From assembly GCA_023374025.1 (NCBI GenBank), contig SIJG01000133.1:258866-322865 (forward strand): a stretch of 64,000 nt of DNA, written 5' to 3'. A program made the position numbers and the translations under genes. Shown here piece by piece: positions 44,750 through 54,779 of this stretch (positions within the stretch are counted from its first letter, which is position 1; each line of letters begins with the position of its first letter). Source of the stretch: Heterodera schachtii. Its lineage: Eukaryota > Nematoda > Chromadorea > Rhabditida > Heteroderidae. Below the pieces are notes generated by a model. The model worked only from the letters and a program-made list of their open reading frames with translations, had not been told where the DNA came from and searched no databases.

Positions 44750-45480
44750 GCTGGAACAAAAGCATAAAACTTAATTTTTTTTTTTTTTTGGTCGCCTCCG
44801 GCAATTTTTGAATTTACCTAATTGCGCCTTAGAAATTTAAAAGAAAAGAAAATTGAAAATCAGATTGATTTTTCTGTTAAAATTTCAAAGCAAAAAAGAA
44901 TGGTAAAGCTGAAAAGGAACAATTTTTTTCCATTGCTTATCCACTGGGGATGGAAAGGGAGGGATACGTCAACATTATTTTTTTACTCATTTTTTTAAAC
45001 CCATCATTTTGTGCTGGTGTAAAAGTCCCAACAATCCAAACAAATTAAATGCATTTAACTGAAAGAAGCAACAAATATATTTGAGGAAAGCAATTATCCG
45101 ATCAATTTCCATTCATAATGATCGATCATTTCCCAATAATTCCTTCACTTTTTCTTTCGCTGTCCGCTGGGCCCGGGATTCATTTTCGGAATACTTTTTG
45201 CATTCATTTTGTCCGCCTTTGGTGGAGACAATGGCCTGAATTAAATAAAATTTAAAATTGTTTATTATAGCAAAAGCTGATGCCACGCACCCAATGCAAT
45301 TTCCATAAAGCGAAATGTTGACTTTGTCCAAATTGTCCAGCGGATTTTCGTCCTCCCACTGATCCGTCGCCCCAATTTGGCATCGCTTCAACACACAATC
45401 AAAATCGTCTTCTTTCTCCAATGTTAGCATTTCGTTGGTCCATTTGTTCACCAATTCAAATGGCTCAATTGGCGTTGATT

Positions 45481-45485
45481 CATCA
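45481..45485. repeat. Target-site duplication CATCA (left)
   Basis: CATCA occurs directly before the 5' LTR and again at 50163-50167 directly after the 3' LTR. Confidence 0.9.
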
Positions 45486-45729
45486 TGTTAGGACGGGTCA
45501 TATTTAAATTGTATTTGGCATTCTGTCCCCTTTGCCACGTCATCATTTTGACCCCATTTCATTTGTCCTTAAATATCCTCCCATTTCCCTCCCCTCGTTG
45601 TTCACCACCATTCATTCATTTATTTGTATTCCCTTTGTGCTTGACCCCAATCAATATATTTGTGTGCCTTGTCCCTTTGATTTGGAATAAATATTTATTA
45701 TTTATTCTCTCGGACTCATCGGCATAACA
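45486..45729 (+). repeat. 5' LTR (244 bp)
   Basis: It starts TGTTAGGACGGGTCATATTT and ends CGGCATAACA. An AATAAA poly-A signal lies near 45687. It is identical to the 3' LTR except for one T in a T-run near its start. Confidence 0.92.
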
Positions 45730-45730
45730 T

Positions 45731-45748
45731 TGGCGACGCCCGTCGACG
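45731..45748 (+). other. Primer-binding-site candidate
   Basis: TGGCGACGCCCGTCGACG follows the 5' LTR after one base. Starting TGG, it could pair with a tRNA 3' end. The tRNA was not identified. Confidence 0.55.
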
Positions 45749-45936
45749 ACTTTTCAATTGTTTCGACTCAAATTGTGCGACTTTCTTCCGCTGTTTTTGT
45801 TGTGTGATTTTCAACAACATTCGTCACTCAATTATTTTTGTTGTTTGCTTTTCCAACAACAAATTTTCGTCAACTCAATTTTGAATTTTGTTTGTGAACA
45901 AAATTTCTTCAACTTCAATTTTGTTTTGTCAAACAA

Positions 45937-48459
45937 ATGGCTTTGACCATCGAGCAACTTTTGCAGGCAATTGCGCAGCAAAACTCAAACCCCACTCTTT
46001 CAGGAATTGACTCCTTTGAGTTGGGCGATGAGACTACCAACATCGAAGATTGGTTGCAGCAATTTTGCTTTGCCTTGGACTGCTCGGCACCAAACCTCAA
46101 AGATGAGCAAAAAGTGAAACTGCTAATGACGAAATTGAGCAAAGCGGCATTCAGCGAGTACAAGAAGTCGTGCCTGCCGAAGGACGTGACCGATTTTGGA
46201 TTTGCCAAGACGGAGGAGCAACTCAAGGCATTGTTTGCCAAACCACAGTCGGTGTGGATCGACAGGTATGAGTGCCTCCGGGCTTCCAAGAGCGAGGATG
46301 AAAACTTCCGCTCATTCATCAATCGGCACAAGCGCCTTCTTCGGGACTTTGAGTTCAAAAAACTCAATGAAGAGCAATTTTATTGCTTAATGCTGTTAAC
46401 AGCTTTGAAAGTCCCGAAGGATGGCGAACTTCGAAAGAGAATTTTGGGCAAATTGGCGGCAGATGGCGATAGGGCAAAATACGATAAGGTCGTGGAGGAC
46501 CTGCAAATGTATTTGTCCACAATTGCTGAAGCCAAATGCATCGAACAGCCGGCCCCGTCAAAGCAAATTTTGGCTGTCAAGCAAAATTTTGTTCCAAAAA
46601 CCAAAGGCTTTGAAGCACGTGGTCAATTTCAACAGCCGCTTAAGGTGTGCTGGCGCTGTGGGCGAGGCTCACATGTTCCAAGTGCATGTCCGCACATTAA
46701 AATTGCGTGCCGGAAGTGCAGCAAAGTGGGACATTTGGAAGCGCAGTGCAACCAACACCAAGCGTGGCTGAGTAAGCAAGGGAAAATGCAAAGCCGTAAG
46801 CAAGGCAACCTCAAGCTTGGAGGTGTGCTGATCAATTCGGTGAACCAACCGAAACGGCTGATTGAATGCCCTATTAAAATGAATGGCAATTCTGTGGAAT
46901 TCGCGCTGGACTCAGGTGCTGAGGTTGTAGTGATCAATGAAGAGACCCATGAAGGGATCGGAAAACCGAAGCTGAGTCCATGCAATGTTGAAGCGAAGTA
47001 CCACGACGGAACTAAATGCACCCTTCTTGGAAAAGGGGAGGCTGAGTTCGAATTCGGAGGGATAATCCGAAGAGGGCAATTTTACGTCGCCAAGAGAGGG
47101 TCATTGAATTTGTTCGGCATCGAAATGTTGGATGCTTTTGGCCTTATGGACGACGTCAGAATGAAAGTGGCCAAGACATTGAATGTGAATAATGTCAAAA
47201 AGGAAGAGTCTGTTGTTGATGAAACACTGATCAGACTCAGGGCGAAGTTCCCTACTGTCTTTTCGACAGAGTTGGGCCACTGTAAAAAGGCAAAAGCGCG
47301 CCTTTCATTAATGGCTGACGCAAAGCCAGTGTATTGCAGGCCTCGTCCGGTGCCATACAACACCAAGTTGGTTGTTGAAGCTGAATTGGACCGACTTTTG
47401 GCTGCAAATGTCATCCGTCCTGTTGACCACACTCGGTGGGCAGCACCAATCGTGGTCGTCAAAAAGGCTACTGGTTCGGCACGTGTGTGTGCTGATTTTT
47501 CAACGGGTCTTAACAATGTTTTGCTGTCGAATCAGCACCCGTTGCCAGTGCCTGAGGACATTTTTGCGACACTAAACGGAGGACAAATTTTCTCTCAGAT
47601 CGATTTCCGGGATGCATATCATCAAATCGAATTGGAAGAGGGATCAAAAGAGTTGTGTACGATCGCAACGCACCGTGGTAATTTTGAGTACCAGCGGTTG
47701 CCATTCGGAGTGAAGTCTGCTCCTGGCATTTTTCAATCCATTATGGATTCGATGTTGGCAGATTGTCCATTTGCCATTGCTTATTTGGATGATGTGATTG
47801 TTGTGAGCCGGACTCGGAAAGAACATTGGACACATTTAATGGAAGTCTTCAAAAGAATTGACAATTTTGGCTTTCGGGTCAAACCAGAGAAGTGTTCTTT
47901 TGGTAAAGAACGAATCAAATTCCTCGGGTTCATCATTGATAAGGATGGCCGAAGACCCGACGCGACCAAAATTGAGGCGATCAGACGGATGCCTATTCCA
48001 ACCAATGTGTCCACTCTCCGATCATTTTTGGGAATGGTTAACCACTATCAACAATTCGTCAAGAATTTGCGGTTCATTCGCCAACCGTTGGACGACCTTT
48101 TGAAGCAGGACACTGTCTGGAATTGGTCCAGCGAATGTCAGAAAGCCTTTGATCAGGTCATTGGCACGCTTCAGTCGGACCAACTGCTCACACATTACGA
48201 CCCATCACAAGAAATAATTGTGTCCGCTGATGCTTCTGAGCATGGTATCGGAGCAGTTATTTCGCATCGTTATGCGGATGGAAGCATCAAGGCCATCGCG
48301 CATGCGTCGCATTCGTTGGCACCCGCAGAAAGGAATTATGCACAAATTGAGAAGGAAGGCTTAGCCTTAATTTTTGCTGTGCAAAAATTCCACAAATACC
48401 TTTACGGAAGGCATTTTATCCTGCAAACGGCGGACAAGCCGATGTTTTGTCTCGGTTGA
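45937..48459 (+). CDS. Retrotransposon gag-protease-RT-RNase H polyprotein (840 aa, truncated)
   Basis: The N-terminal ~230 residues are gag-like (MALTIEQLLQAIAQQN start). Two CCHC knuckles follow from residue 238 (CWRCGRGSHVPSAC, CRKCSKVGHLEAQC). The aspartic protease motif FALDSGAEVVVI has its Asp at 325. Reverse transcriptase has FSQIDFRDAYHQIELEEG, the catalytic YLDD at 616-619 and FRVKPEKCSFG. RNase H starts with SADASEHGIGAVI (Asp 765). The frame ends shortly after FILQT because of a deletion: the region between that point and the QADVLSRL segment (now in another frame) is missing. The protein would make particles and copy RNA into DNA if complete. As it stands RNase H is cut and integrase is out of frame. 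Gene and pol share one frame, with no separate gag stop. Confidence 0.88.
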   Translation: MALTIEQLLQAIAQQNSNPTLSGIDSFELGDETTNIEDWLQQFCFALDCSAPNLKDEQKVKLLMTKLSKAAFSEYKKSCLPKDVTDFGFAKTEEQLKALFAKPQSVWIDRYECLRASKSEDENFRSFINRHKRLLRDFEFKKLNEEQFYCLMLLTALKVPKDGELRKRILGKLAADGDRAKYDKVVEDLQMYLSTIAEAKCIEQPAPSKQILAVKQNFVPKTKGFEARGQFQQPLKVCWRCGRGSHVPSACPHIKIACRKCSKVGHLEAQCNQHQAWLSKQGKMQSRKQGNLKLGGVLINSVNQPKRLIECPIKMNGNSVEFALDSGAEVVVINEETHEGIGKPKLSPCNVEAKYHDGTKCTLLGKGEAEFEFGGIIRRGQFYVAKRGSLNLFGIEMLDAFGLMDDVRMKVAKTLNVNNVKKEESVVDETLIRLRAKFPTVFSTELGHCKKAKARLSLMADAKPVYCRPRPVPYNTKLVVEAELDRLLAANVIRPVDHTRWAAPIVVVKKATGSARVCADFSTGLNNVLLSNQHPLPVPEDIFATLNGGQIFSQIDFRDAYHQIELEEGSKELCTIATHRGNFEYQRLPFGVKSAPGIFQSIMDSMLADCPFAIAYLDDVIVVSRTRKEHWTHLMEVFKRIDNFGFRVKPEKCSFGKERIKFLGFIIDKDGRRPDATKIEAIRRMPIPTNVSTLRSFLGMVNHYQQFVKNLRFIRQPLDDLLKQDTVWNWSSECQKAFDQVIGTLQSDQLLTHYDPSQEIIVSADASEHGIGAVISHRYADGSIKAIAHASHSLAPAERNYAQIEKEGLALIFAVQKFHKYLYGRHFILQTADKPMFCLG

Positions 48460-49886
48460 TCTCGAAGACTCCGACTGAAGAAGACGAAGTGATCGTGGCC
48501 AATTTGATAAATGTGGAAACGGAATTTTTGAATGCTGTTGTAAAGCAATTTCCGTTGAATTCCGATCAAATAATTGATGAGATTGGAAAAGATGAAGTGC
48601 TCAATAAGGTCGTGAAGTACCTTCGCACTCAATGGCCCACTTCAAAGAATATGTCTTCTGAAATCATTCCATTTCACCGCAGGCGAGAAGCCTTATCAAT
48701 TGAGAATGGATGCATTATTTATGCGGACCGGGTGGTGATTCCCACATCACTTCAGAAGGAAGTCTTGCAGCAATTACACCAGGGACACCCGGGAATGAAG
48801 CGCATGAAAAACCTCGCCAGGCAATATGTTTATTGGCCTGGGATGGACCAACAAATCGAAGACTTCGTTCGATCTTGCCAAGCTTGCGCTGAAGAAGCAA
48901 AAGCACCGGTAAAGACTCTTCTCCACTCTTGGCCAAAAGAAGACGGCCCATGGAAACGAGTGCATATGGATTATGCAGGGCCTTTCTTTGGAAAAATGTA
49001 CTTAATTTGTGTAGACGCATTTTCCAAGTGGCCAGAAGTCTTTGAGATGAGCTCCACCGGATCAGCAGCGACGATTGACAAAATTCGTTATCTGTGCTCT
49101 CGGCATGGACTTCCCGAAACACTTGTCACCGATAATGGTACCCAATTCACGTCAAATGAATTCAAGGAATTCACCAAGACTAATGGAATTTCCCATCTGT
49201 TTTCGGCACCGTATTGTCCAATGTCGAATGGACAGGCAGAGCGGTTTGTCGACACTTTCAAACGGACGTTTAGAAAGTTGAAAAAGGAGGGGGTAGCGAA
49301 TAGGTTGGATACGTTTTTGACAACCTACCGTACCACTCCTAATGAGTCGCTGGCTGGAAATAAGAGTCCTGCAGAAATGTTTATGCAGCGCAAAATTCGA
49401 ACAACTTTGGACCTTCTGCGGCCCAAACGGCGCCCAATAATCGAACGTGACGAAGCGATGGAGAAGAGTTTCAATCGCCGTCACGGGGCACAACCAAGAG
49501 AATTCATGGTCAATGGCAAAGTTTTTGCCCGACATCGAATTTCTCAACCATGGAAAGCCGGACGTGTCACCCAACGGAAAGGTGTGATTTATGATGTATC
49601 ATTTTCCGACGGATCGTCTGGTAGATTCCATGCGAACCAAATGTTGGTTCGTCACACGCCGGACATTGAGGAAGACCCCTTGGATATGCTTAATGAAGCA
49701 TTTGGGCTTCCTCTGGCCCCGACAGTGGTCGAAGACCCTGATCGGCCGGCTGAAGTTCAACTTCCCATGCGCGCCAACACACCGGAGCCACTGAACGACG
49801 GACCCATCGACGAAGAAGTGCCAAGAACTCCCGAAGGACGGCCGAAAAGAAACAGACGCCCCCCTCAGCGCTTTTCGCCGGGATGA
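48429..49886 (+). CDS. Retrotransposon integrase reading frame, frame-displaced
   Basis: This is the continuation of the pol polyprotein in a different frame, starting around GGQADVLSRLISK and without its own ATG near the beginning. The integrase zinc-binding HHCC region is at HQGHPGMKRMKNLARQYVYW and SCQACAEEAK. The catalytic core has MDYAGPF (D), VTDNGTQFTSNEF (D) and SNGQAERFVDTF (E) with 35 residues between the last two, a DD35E layout. The tail after about residue 330 is basic and proline-rich, with no chromodomain recognised. The core is well kept, so only the upstream deletion prevents expression. Trans-complementation by other copies is possible. Confidence 0.85.
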   Translation, partial: GGQADVLSRLISKTPTEEDEVIVANLINVETEFLNAVVKQFPLNSDQIIDEIGKDEVLNKVVKYLRTQWPTSKNMSSEIIPFHRRREALSIENGCIIYADRVVIPTSLQKEVLQQLHQGHPGMKRMKNLARQYVYWPGMDQQIEDFVRSCQACAEEAKAPVKTLLHSWPKEDGPWKRVHMDYAGPFFGKMYLICVDAFSKWPEVFEMSSTGSAATIDKIRYLCSRHGLPETLVTDNGTQFTSNEFKEFTKTNGISHLFSAPYCPMSNGQAERFVDTFKRTFRKLKKEGVANRLDTFLTTYRTTPNESLAGNKSPAEMFMQRKIRTTLDLLRPKRRPIIERDEAMEKSFNRRHGAQPREFMVNGKVFARHRISQPWKAGRVTQRKGVIYDVSFSDGSSGRFHANQMLVRHTPDIEEDPLDMLNEAFGLPLAPTVVEDPDRPAEVQLPMRANTPEPLNDGPIDEEVPRTPEGRPKRNRRPPQRFSPG

Positions 49887-49906
49887 TGGACAAACCGATT
49901 CTTTTT

Positions 49907-49917
49907 GATGGGGGAGG
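49907..49917 (+). other. Polypurine tract
   Basis: GATGGGGGAGG abuts the 3' LTR start, as expected for plus-strand priming. Confidence 0.75.
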
Positions 49918-50162
49918 TGTTAGGACGGGTCATATTTAAATTGTATTTTGGCATTCTGTCCCCTTTGCCACGTCATCATTTTGACCCCATTTCATTTGTC
50001 CTTAAATATCCTCCCATTTCCCTCCCCTCGTTGTTCACCACCATTCATTCATTTATTTGTATTCCCTTTGTGCTTGACCCCAATCAATATATTTGTGTGC
50101 CTTGTCCCTTTGATTTGGAATAAATATTTATTATTTATTCTCTCGGACTCATCGGCATAACA
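49918..50162 (+). repeat. 3' LTR (245 bp)
   Basis: It starts TGTTAGGACGGG and ends GGCATAACA. It has one extra T compared with the 5' LTR and is followed by CATCA (50163-50167). Confidence 0.92.
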
Positions 50163-51639
50163 CATCAAAATCTTCAAATCGAATTATGTAACTGGCCGAA
50201 GAAGTGTTGGCACGGAGAAATGCCTAAACAATGGAAACGAAAAGCAAATGGCAATTAATCCAAATATTTTATTGAAAATATGGCCACACACCTCTTTGAA
50301 ACTGTTGACCCATCCTGTGGTTTCTGAGGTATGACCATGCTCATAATCACTGCAACGCAATTGCTTTGGCTTTCCATCGCTTCTCGGAACGTTCAACCAT
50401 TTGGACAATGCTTGGCCAGAGGTTGCATTTGGCCCATCATCAGCAATTGAATCGGGCAACAAATTATCTGATCGGATTGAAATAATGTTGAGATCAGTGA
50501 GAACTGTCGGCGAAGTGTGGCGACGCAAATTTTCAAGTTGACGACCATCATGAAAGTTCAAATGGCGAATGTTTGGCGCGAAAATGGGCCAAATTCCACG
50601 GGCAAAAGCATTCCAAATTTGCTGATCGTCATCGGATAAAGACATGAACAAATCCAATTTGGTGCCACTTTTGTCAAAAATTTGCTGGTTGGCACGCAGA
50701 AATGTGCTGATAGAGTGATCGATGTAGCTGAAAAAGGAATACTTTTACGATAGTTCAAATGATTTATGATATAAACGAAGTCTTTGAATTACGCGATTTG
50801 AAGGTTCTCAAAGCGGATTTTGTTGGGCAGCGGATATTTTGGCATTGGAAATTGCACAGTTTTGCCATTGCTCTTTTCAACAAACACTTTTGCTTGAGTT
50901 CCGATCTTGTCAATTCTGATTGGTCTCCAAATTGGCAATTCGCTTTTGCCTTCGAAATGTTTGTCGACCAACGCGTTGAAACGTGGCGAAATCAGTGCCA
51001 TTTTGAGGCCGAGTTGACGACGACCAAAAAATGGGAGACTGTCCATCCAAACTTCGCTGCACACCCAACTGAAATTTGGGAAAATATGTTGAAGCGGACT
51101 TAAAAAAGGAAATTTCATAAAATTTTAATCCAATAAATTCTCACATTTTCCTCAAAATTCGCTTATTCGTTTTCATTGCCACGCGAAGACTCCGTCGGTT
51201 TCCAAAAGTCACATATGAACCCAACGGTTTCTTCTGCTGATTTGTGTCAGTTGCAGAAATGGGGCGGTGATTGGCGGAGGAAACTTTTTTCTTTTTTTTG
51301 ACGGGTGCCATTTCAAAAAGAATATGTAATTTAGCTAAATAAGGAATTTTTTTTTAAAAATTAGCACAAAAATTGGGCCGGACGAGCGGAACTCATCAGC
51401 TTCGTTAACGAAGAAGTTTAAGAAGCAATTCAAATTTTACGCAAAAGAATTTAAAAATTTCGGATGGAATATTTTTTTTTTTGGAAAGTGAAGGCCATTT
51501 GTTGATTTTTATACATTTATAAAGAGAGAAAGAGCAAAGATTTAAGGAATTTTTATTTCTCCGTTTTCAATTTTGTAATTTTTTCCCTTATTTTTTCAGT
51601 TCCTAAAAATGTTTGCTTTTTCCATTTTCCTCTCATTAT

Positions 51640-52274
51640 TAGGGATCATTTATTTATGTAAGAAAAATCGCGAACTATGTAAATAAAATATGTATAAAAA
51701 ACACTGAAATATGTATGAAATATGTACAAAAATCCAGAAATATGTACTAAAATATGTAAATAAAATTTTTTAAATGGTGATTTTTTGGAAAAAAATTCTT
51801 TCTAAAGGGTGAAATAGGCACAAATTGCCATAAAAATGACCTAAATAAGGTTAGAATTATCTTTTAATAATTTAAAAATTAATTTATTTATATCCCATTT
51901 TTGAAAAAAAACTATTTTTTTGGGGCACATTTTCAAAAAAAATTTTTTTGCTTTTCGCAAAAAATTTCTATAAATTCTCAAAATTTTAGGAAAAAATTGC
52001 GAAGTTTTGGATATTTTTGGGGGTATTTCATAAAAAAATTCCCTAAAAATTCTCAAAAAATGCAAAATATGTACGAAAAAATGCGAAAAAGTCCAAAATA
52101 TGTATAAAAATATGTACATATGTAATATGTAGAAAAATCCAAAAATATTTAAAAATATGTAAATAAAAGTCCCAACTTTTGTTCGCAAACACAAAAAGAA
52201 AGTGTTTTTCCTACTAATTAGGCTATGGAGAATCCAGGAAAAAAACATGTATTTACATAAAAAAATGATCCCTA
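51640..52274. mobile_element. hAT-type non-autonomous element, 635 bp, inverted copy of 32975-33804
   Basis: TIRs TAGGGATCATTTATTTATGT / ATGTAAATACATG-type end with TGATCCCTA. The 8-bp direct repeat is CTCATTAT (51632-51639, 52275-52282). It has the same internal blocks as 32975-33804 but the tandem array is reduced. It splits the class-II leader of the gene at 52356. Confidence 0.88.
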
Positions 52275-52355
52275 CTCATTATTAAAAAATTTTTCTAACA
52301 TAATTATTCTGCCCTTTGTGACGTCCTTCTTCCTAATTGTGCTAATTGCCACAAA

Positions 52356-53523
52356 ATGAACAGCCGACGGTAATGAGTTTTAAAAATTACAAATTTTTAT
52401 TTAACTTAACTGTTTTCCACAATTGCAGTTGGCTGTGTAACGACGTTTTAATGGATATGTTCCCGCATTTTGACCGCGCCCAACTCGGCCTCAAATTGGC
52501 ACTTCTTTCGCAACGTTTCAACACGTTGTGGACAAACATTTTGATAGCACAATCGAATTGCCAATTTTGAGAACAATCACAATTTACAAAAACAGTGTCG
52601 AAAAAGTGCCAAAATTGCATGTGTTTTACGACTTTGCCAATTCTATGCCTTTTCCACTGCAAAATTCGCTTTAAGCAACTTCGGATTTGGTAGTTTAAAT
52701 TCAAAAGCATTGATTAACGATAGATCATTCCCTTTTCAGCTACATCGACCATTCTGTCATCGCATTTCTCCGTGCTAATCAGAAAATTTTCAACAATGGG
52801 TCCAAATTAGAAATTCATCTGTCATGGAATTCCAGCTACTTTGTCCAGCCAATTTGGAATGCTTTGATCCGCCATATTTTGCCAATTTTTGCGCCAAACA
52901 TTCACCAATTGAAATTCAAAAATGCTAATCAACTGTACTGTTTGCTTCGTTTCACTTCTCCGAAAGTGCTCTCCGATCTGAACATTCATTCAATCGATGC
53001 TGGTCGTCTGTTCCCAAATGCCATTGATTCTGGTGCTGAACTGCTCGATGAGATTTGTGGTGATTCTGATCAGCCAATTGCATATTCTGCTGGCCAAATT
53101 CTGTCTGAATGGCTTCACATCCCGGCAAAAGATGGCCAACCGAAGAAATTGATTTGCTGGACTGATTCGTCAGAAATTGCTGATTTAGTCAACAATTTCC
53201 AGAAGGTGTGTGGCCACATTTTCGTTGGATTAATTTCCATTTGATTTTGATTTCCCATTGTTTAGAAATTTCGCCGTGCCACCACTTCTTCCGCCAGCTA
53301 TCAAATTCAATTTACTATTCATGAGGAGCCAACGGAAATTGTGCCATTTCAATTGGTGAACGAACGGACCAACGAAATGCTGATTGTATTGGGTGAGTGG
53401 AAACAGCTTTTGCTTTAATAACCAAATTGCGCTTAATTTAGGCGATTGTCGCCACCGTCAGAAAAAGAAGAAGCGGGACAAAGCGCCGGAAAAGAGTCGA
53501 CGTATTGTGACATTAATGGATTA
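52356..53523 (+). pseudogene. DKHFDG-family pseudogene with hAT insertion in its leader
   Basis: Exon 1 52356-52369 (MNSRR) and exon B from 52429 (WLCNDVLMDMFPHFDRAQLG) are followed by a one-base loss in the LVDKHFD region (about 52531), which shifts the frame to an early TGA; a further deletion affects PLPNKIRF. Exon C (52740-53205) is fully open (YIDHSVIAFLRANQKIFNNG, SAGQILSEWL) and unusually long between NAID and the GQ motif (an acidic ELLDEICGDSD insert). Exon D (53266 on) has lost its middle and ends MLIVL|GTGAGT. Exon E starts at 53442. The class-II leader is cut by the element at 51640-52274, so expression was probably affected too. Confidence 0.7.
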
Positions 53524-53876
53524 ATTTGGAAATGACCGATCATTATGTATTATGTGATTAAATGAATTTTATGAAGAAAATTCGCAAATACCTCTGCATT
53601 ATGTATAAGTGTATGAACATGTAAATAAATCGGATGTATAAAAATTGCAAAAATAATTTAATCAGAAAAATCCTAGGAAAGATGTTTCCACGAAATTTTA
53701 AAAATTTATTATTTTTTTTTCAAAAAAGGGGGAAAAACTCCTTGTTCTACAATAAAATGCTAGACTGGAAAGTATACTGTAAACCTTTTCGGCTTTTGTA
53801 GAGTTTAGGCCCCATAAAAATTTTACATTTCAGAAAAAGAAGTCAATCTTAAGGTTTTCGGGGGGTTAATAATCAC

Positions 53877-54022
53877 TAGGGATGTGCGAGAGTCTCGGTT
53901 CCCGAGTCGAGAAATTTCTCGGGTTTTTTGGGTCTCGGTTCTCGTATCGTTTCCCGGGGTCATTTCCCTATCTCGGTCTTGATTCTCGGTTCCCGATAAA
54001 AATCACTTCTCGCACATCCCTA
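53877..54022. mobile_element. hAT-like MITE, 146 bp
   Basis: TIRs TAGGGATGTGCGAGA / TCTCGCACATCCCTA enclose repeated 'tctcggttc' motifs. The flanking 8-mers ATAATCAC and CTAATCAC match at seven of eight positions. It shares the TAGGGATG terminus with the hAT element at 27870. Confidence 0.75.
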
Positions 54023-54319
54023 CTAATCACGAATCCGGCATCCGTTTCCACCCATTTCGACCCCCTGACTACGTCGGCATTTTTGCATAGTGCCACAAAT
54101 CCAATCAAATTAAATGTATTCAAACGAAGAAGCAACAAATAAATGGGAGGAGCAATCAACAGACAAATTTTCATTCGTAATCCAATCAGAATTCTCATTT
54201 TCTAAAATTTTTTCTCCGTTTTCAATTTCGTTTTCGTGACTATGAAAATGTTTGCTTTTTCCATTTCCCTCTGATTATTAAACATATTTCCAACGCTATT
54301 ATTCTACCGGACTCTAGTA

Positions 54320-54500
54320 ATGACAATTGGATGGACATGTTCCCATTTTTTGACCCTCCTCAACTCGGCCTCAAATTGGCACTTCTTTCGTGATCCAAAT
54401 GCAACTGCTAGGAAAGTGTTGAACGAATGGTTGCACTGCCCGAGAAAAGATGGAAAGCCAAAGCGATTGATTTGTTGTGTTTATGCGTCAAGAACCATGG
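54320..54500 (+). pseudogene. Chimeric family fragment: exon B joined directly to exon C
   Basis: Exon B sequence (DNWMDMFPFFDPPQLGLKLA region) stops at 'cacttctttcg' and continues at once as exon C ('atccaaatgcaactgct', then VLNEWLHCPRKDGKPKRLIC). Everything between is deleted and the frames disagree. Exon C itself ends after ASRTMDF. Upstream (54240-54300) a class-II leader remnant is recognisable. Downstream 54500-54780 holds only repeat and flank sequence. Confidence 0.65.
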
Positions 54501-54779
54501 ATTTTTTGATTTGTGAAGCTTTTTGGTCCATAAGTGACCCTAGTTCAGTCAAGTTCCTAATTCCCGGACTCCGAAGAACAAATCGATCATTCCATTTTAA
54601 TATTCATAATAACATTTTTCTACTTTCCCAACGCAATTCCCGTTTAAATATATTCAAACGAAAAAAGCAACAAATAAATATGAAGAGCAATTATCCGATC
54701 AATTTCAATTAATAATGATCGATCAAATTCTCATTTCCCAATAATTCCTTCACTTTTTCTTCAGCCCTGGGCCCGGGAT

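Larger units (their letters stand above)
45486..50162 (+). mobile_element. Ty3/gypsy-type LTR retrotransposon, 4677 bp
   Basis: It has two almost identical LTRs (45486-45729 and 49918-50162), a primer-binding-site candidate, gag, protease, RT, RNase H and integrase in Ty3/gypsy order, a polypurine tract, and a 5-bp target duplication CATCA. The LTRs differ by one T in a run only, so the insertion is recent. An internal deletion at about 48425-48440 removes the RNase H end and shifts the frame. Confidence 0.92.
45145..51311 (-). pseudogene. DKHFDG-family gene, class I, disrupted by an LTR retrotransposon in exon D
   Basis: Minus-strand exons are A 51311-51145, B 51068-50793, C 50727-50292, D 50223-50168 continued at 45485-45291, and E 45235-45145. 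Without the 4.7-kb insert and one target copy they total 1221 nt with no stop, so the host gene was intact (406 residues) when hit. Motifs are complete: WVCSEVWMDSLPFFGRRQLG, RFNALVDKHFEGKSE, YIDHSISTFLRAN, DDGPNATSGQALSKWL, PFELVNKWTNEMLTLEKE, KRCQIGATDQWEDE and GPSGQRKKK. The insertion lies between FEDF and STPIEPF in the protein. 'ttatttag|ctaaatta' lies 23 nt before the start, matching other class-I genes. A GC residue pair at the B/C border replaces the usual GA. Confidence 0.85.

Noticed and set aside
45915..46367. 150-codon frame on the minus strand
   Set aside because: It is the antisense of the retrotransposon gag region and has no family resemblance. Other minus-strand frames over 46364-49893 are shadows too.
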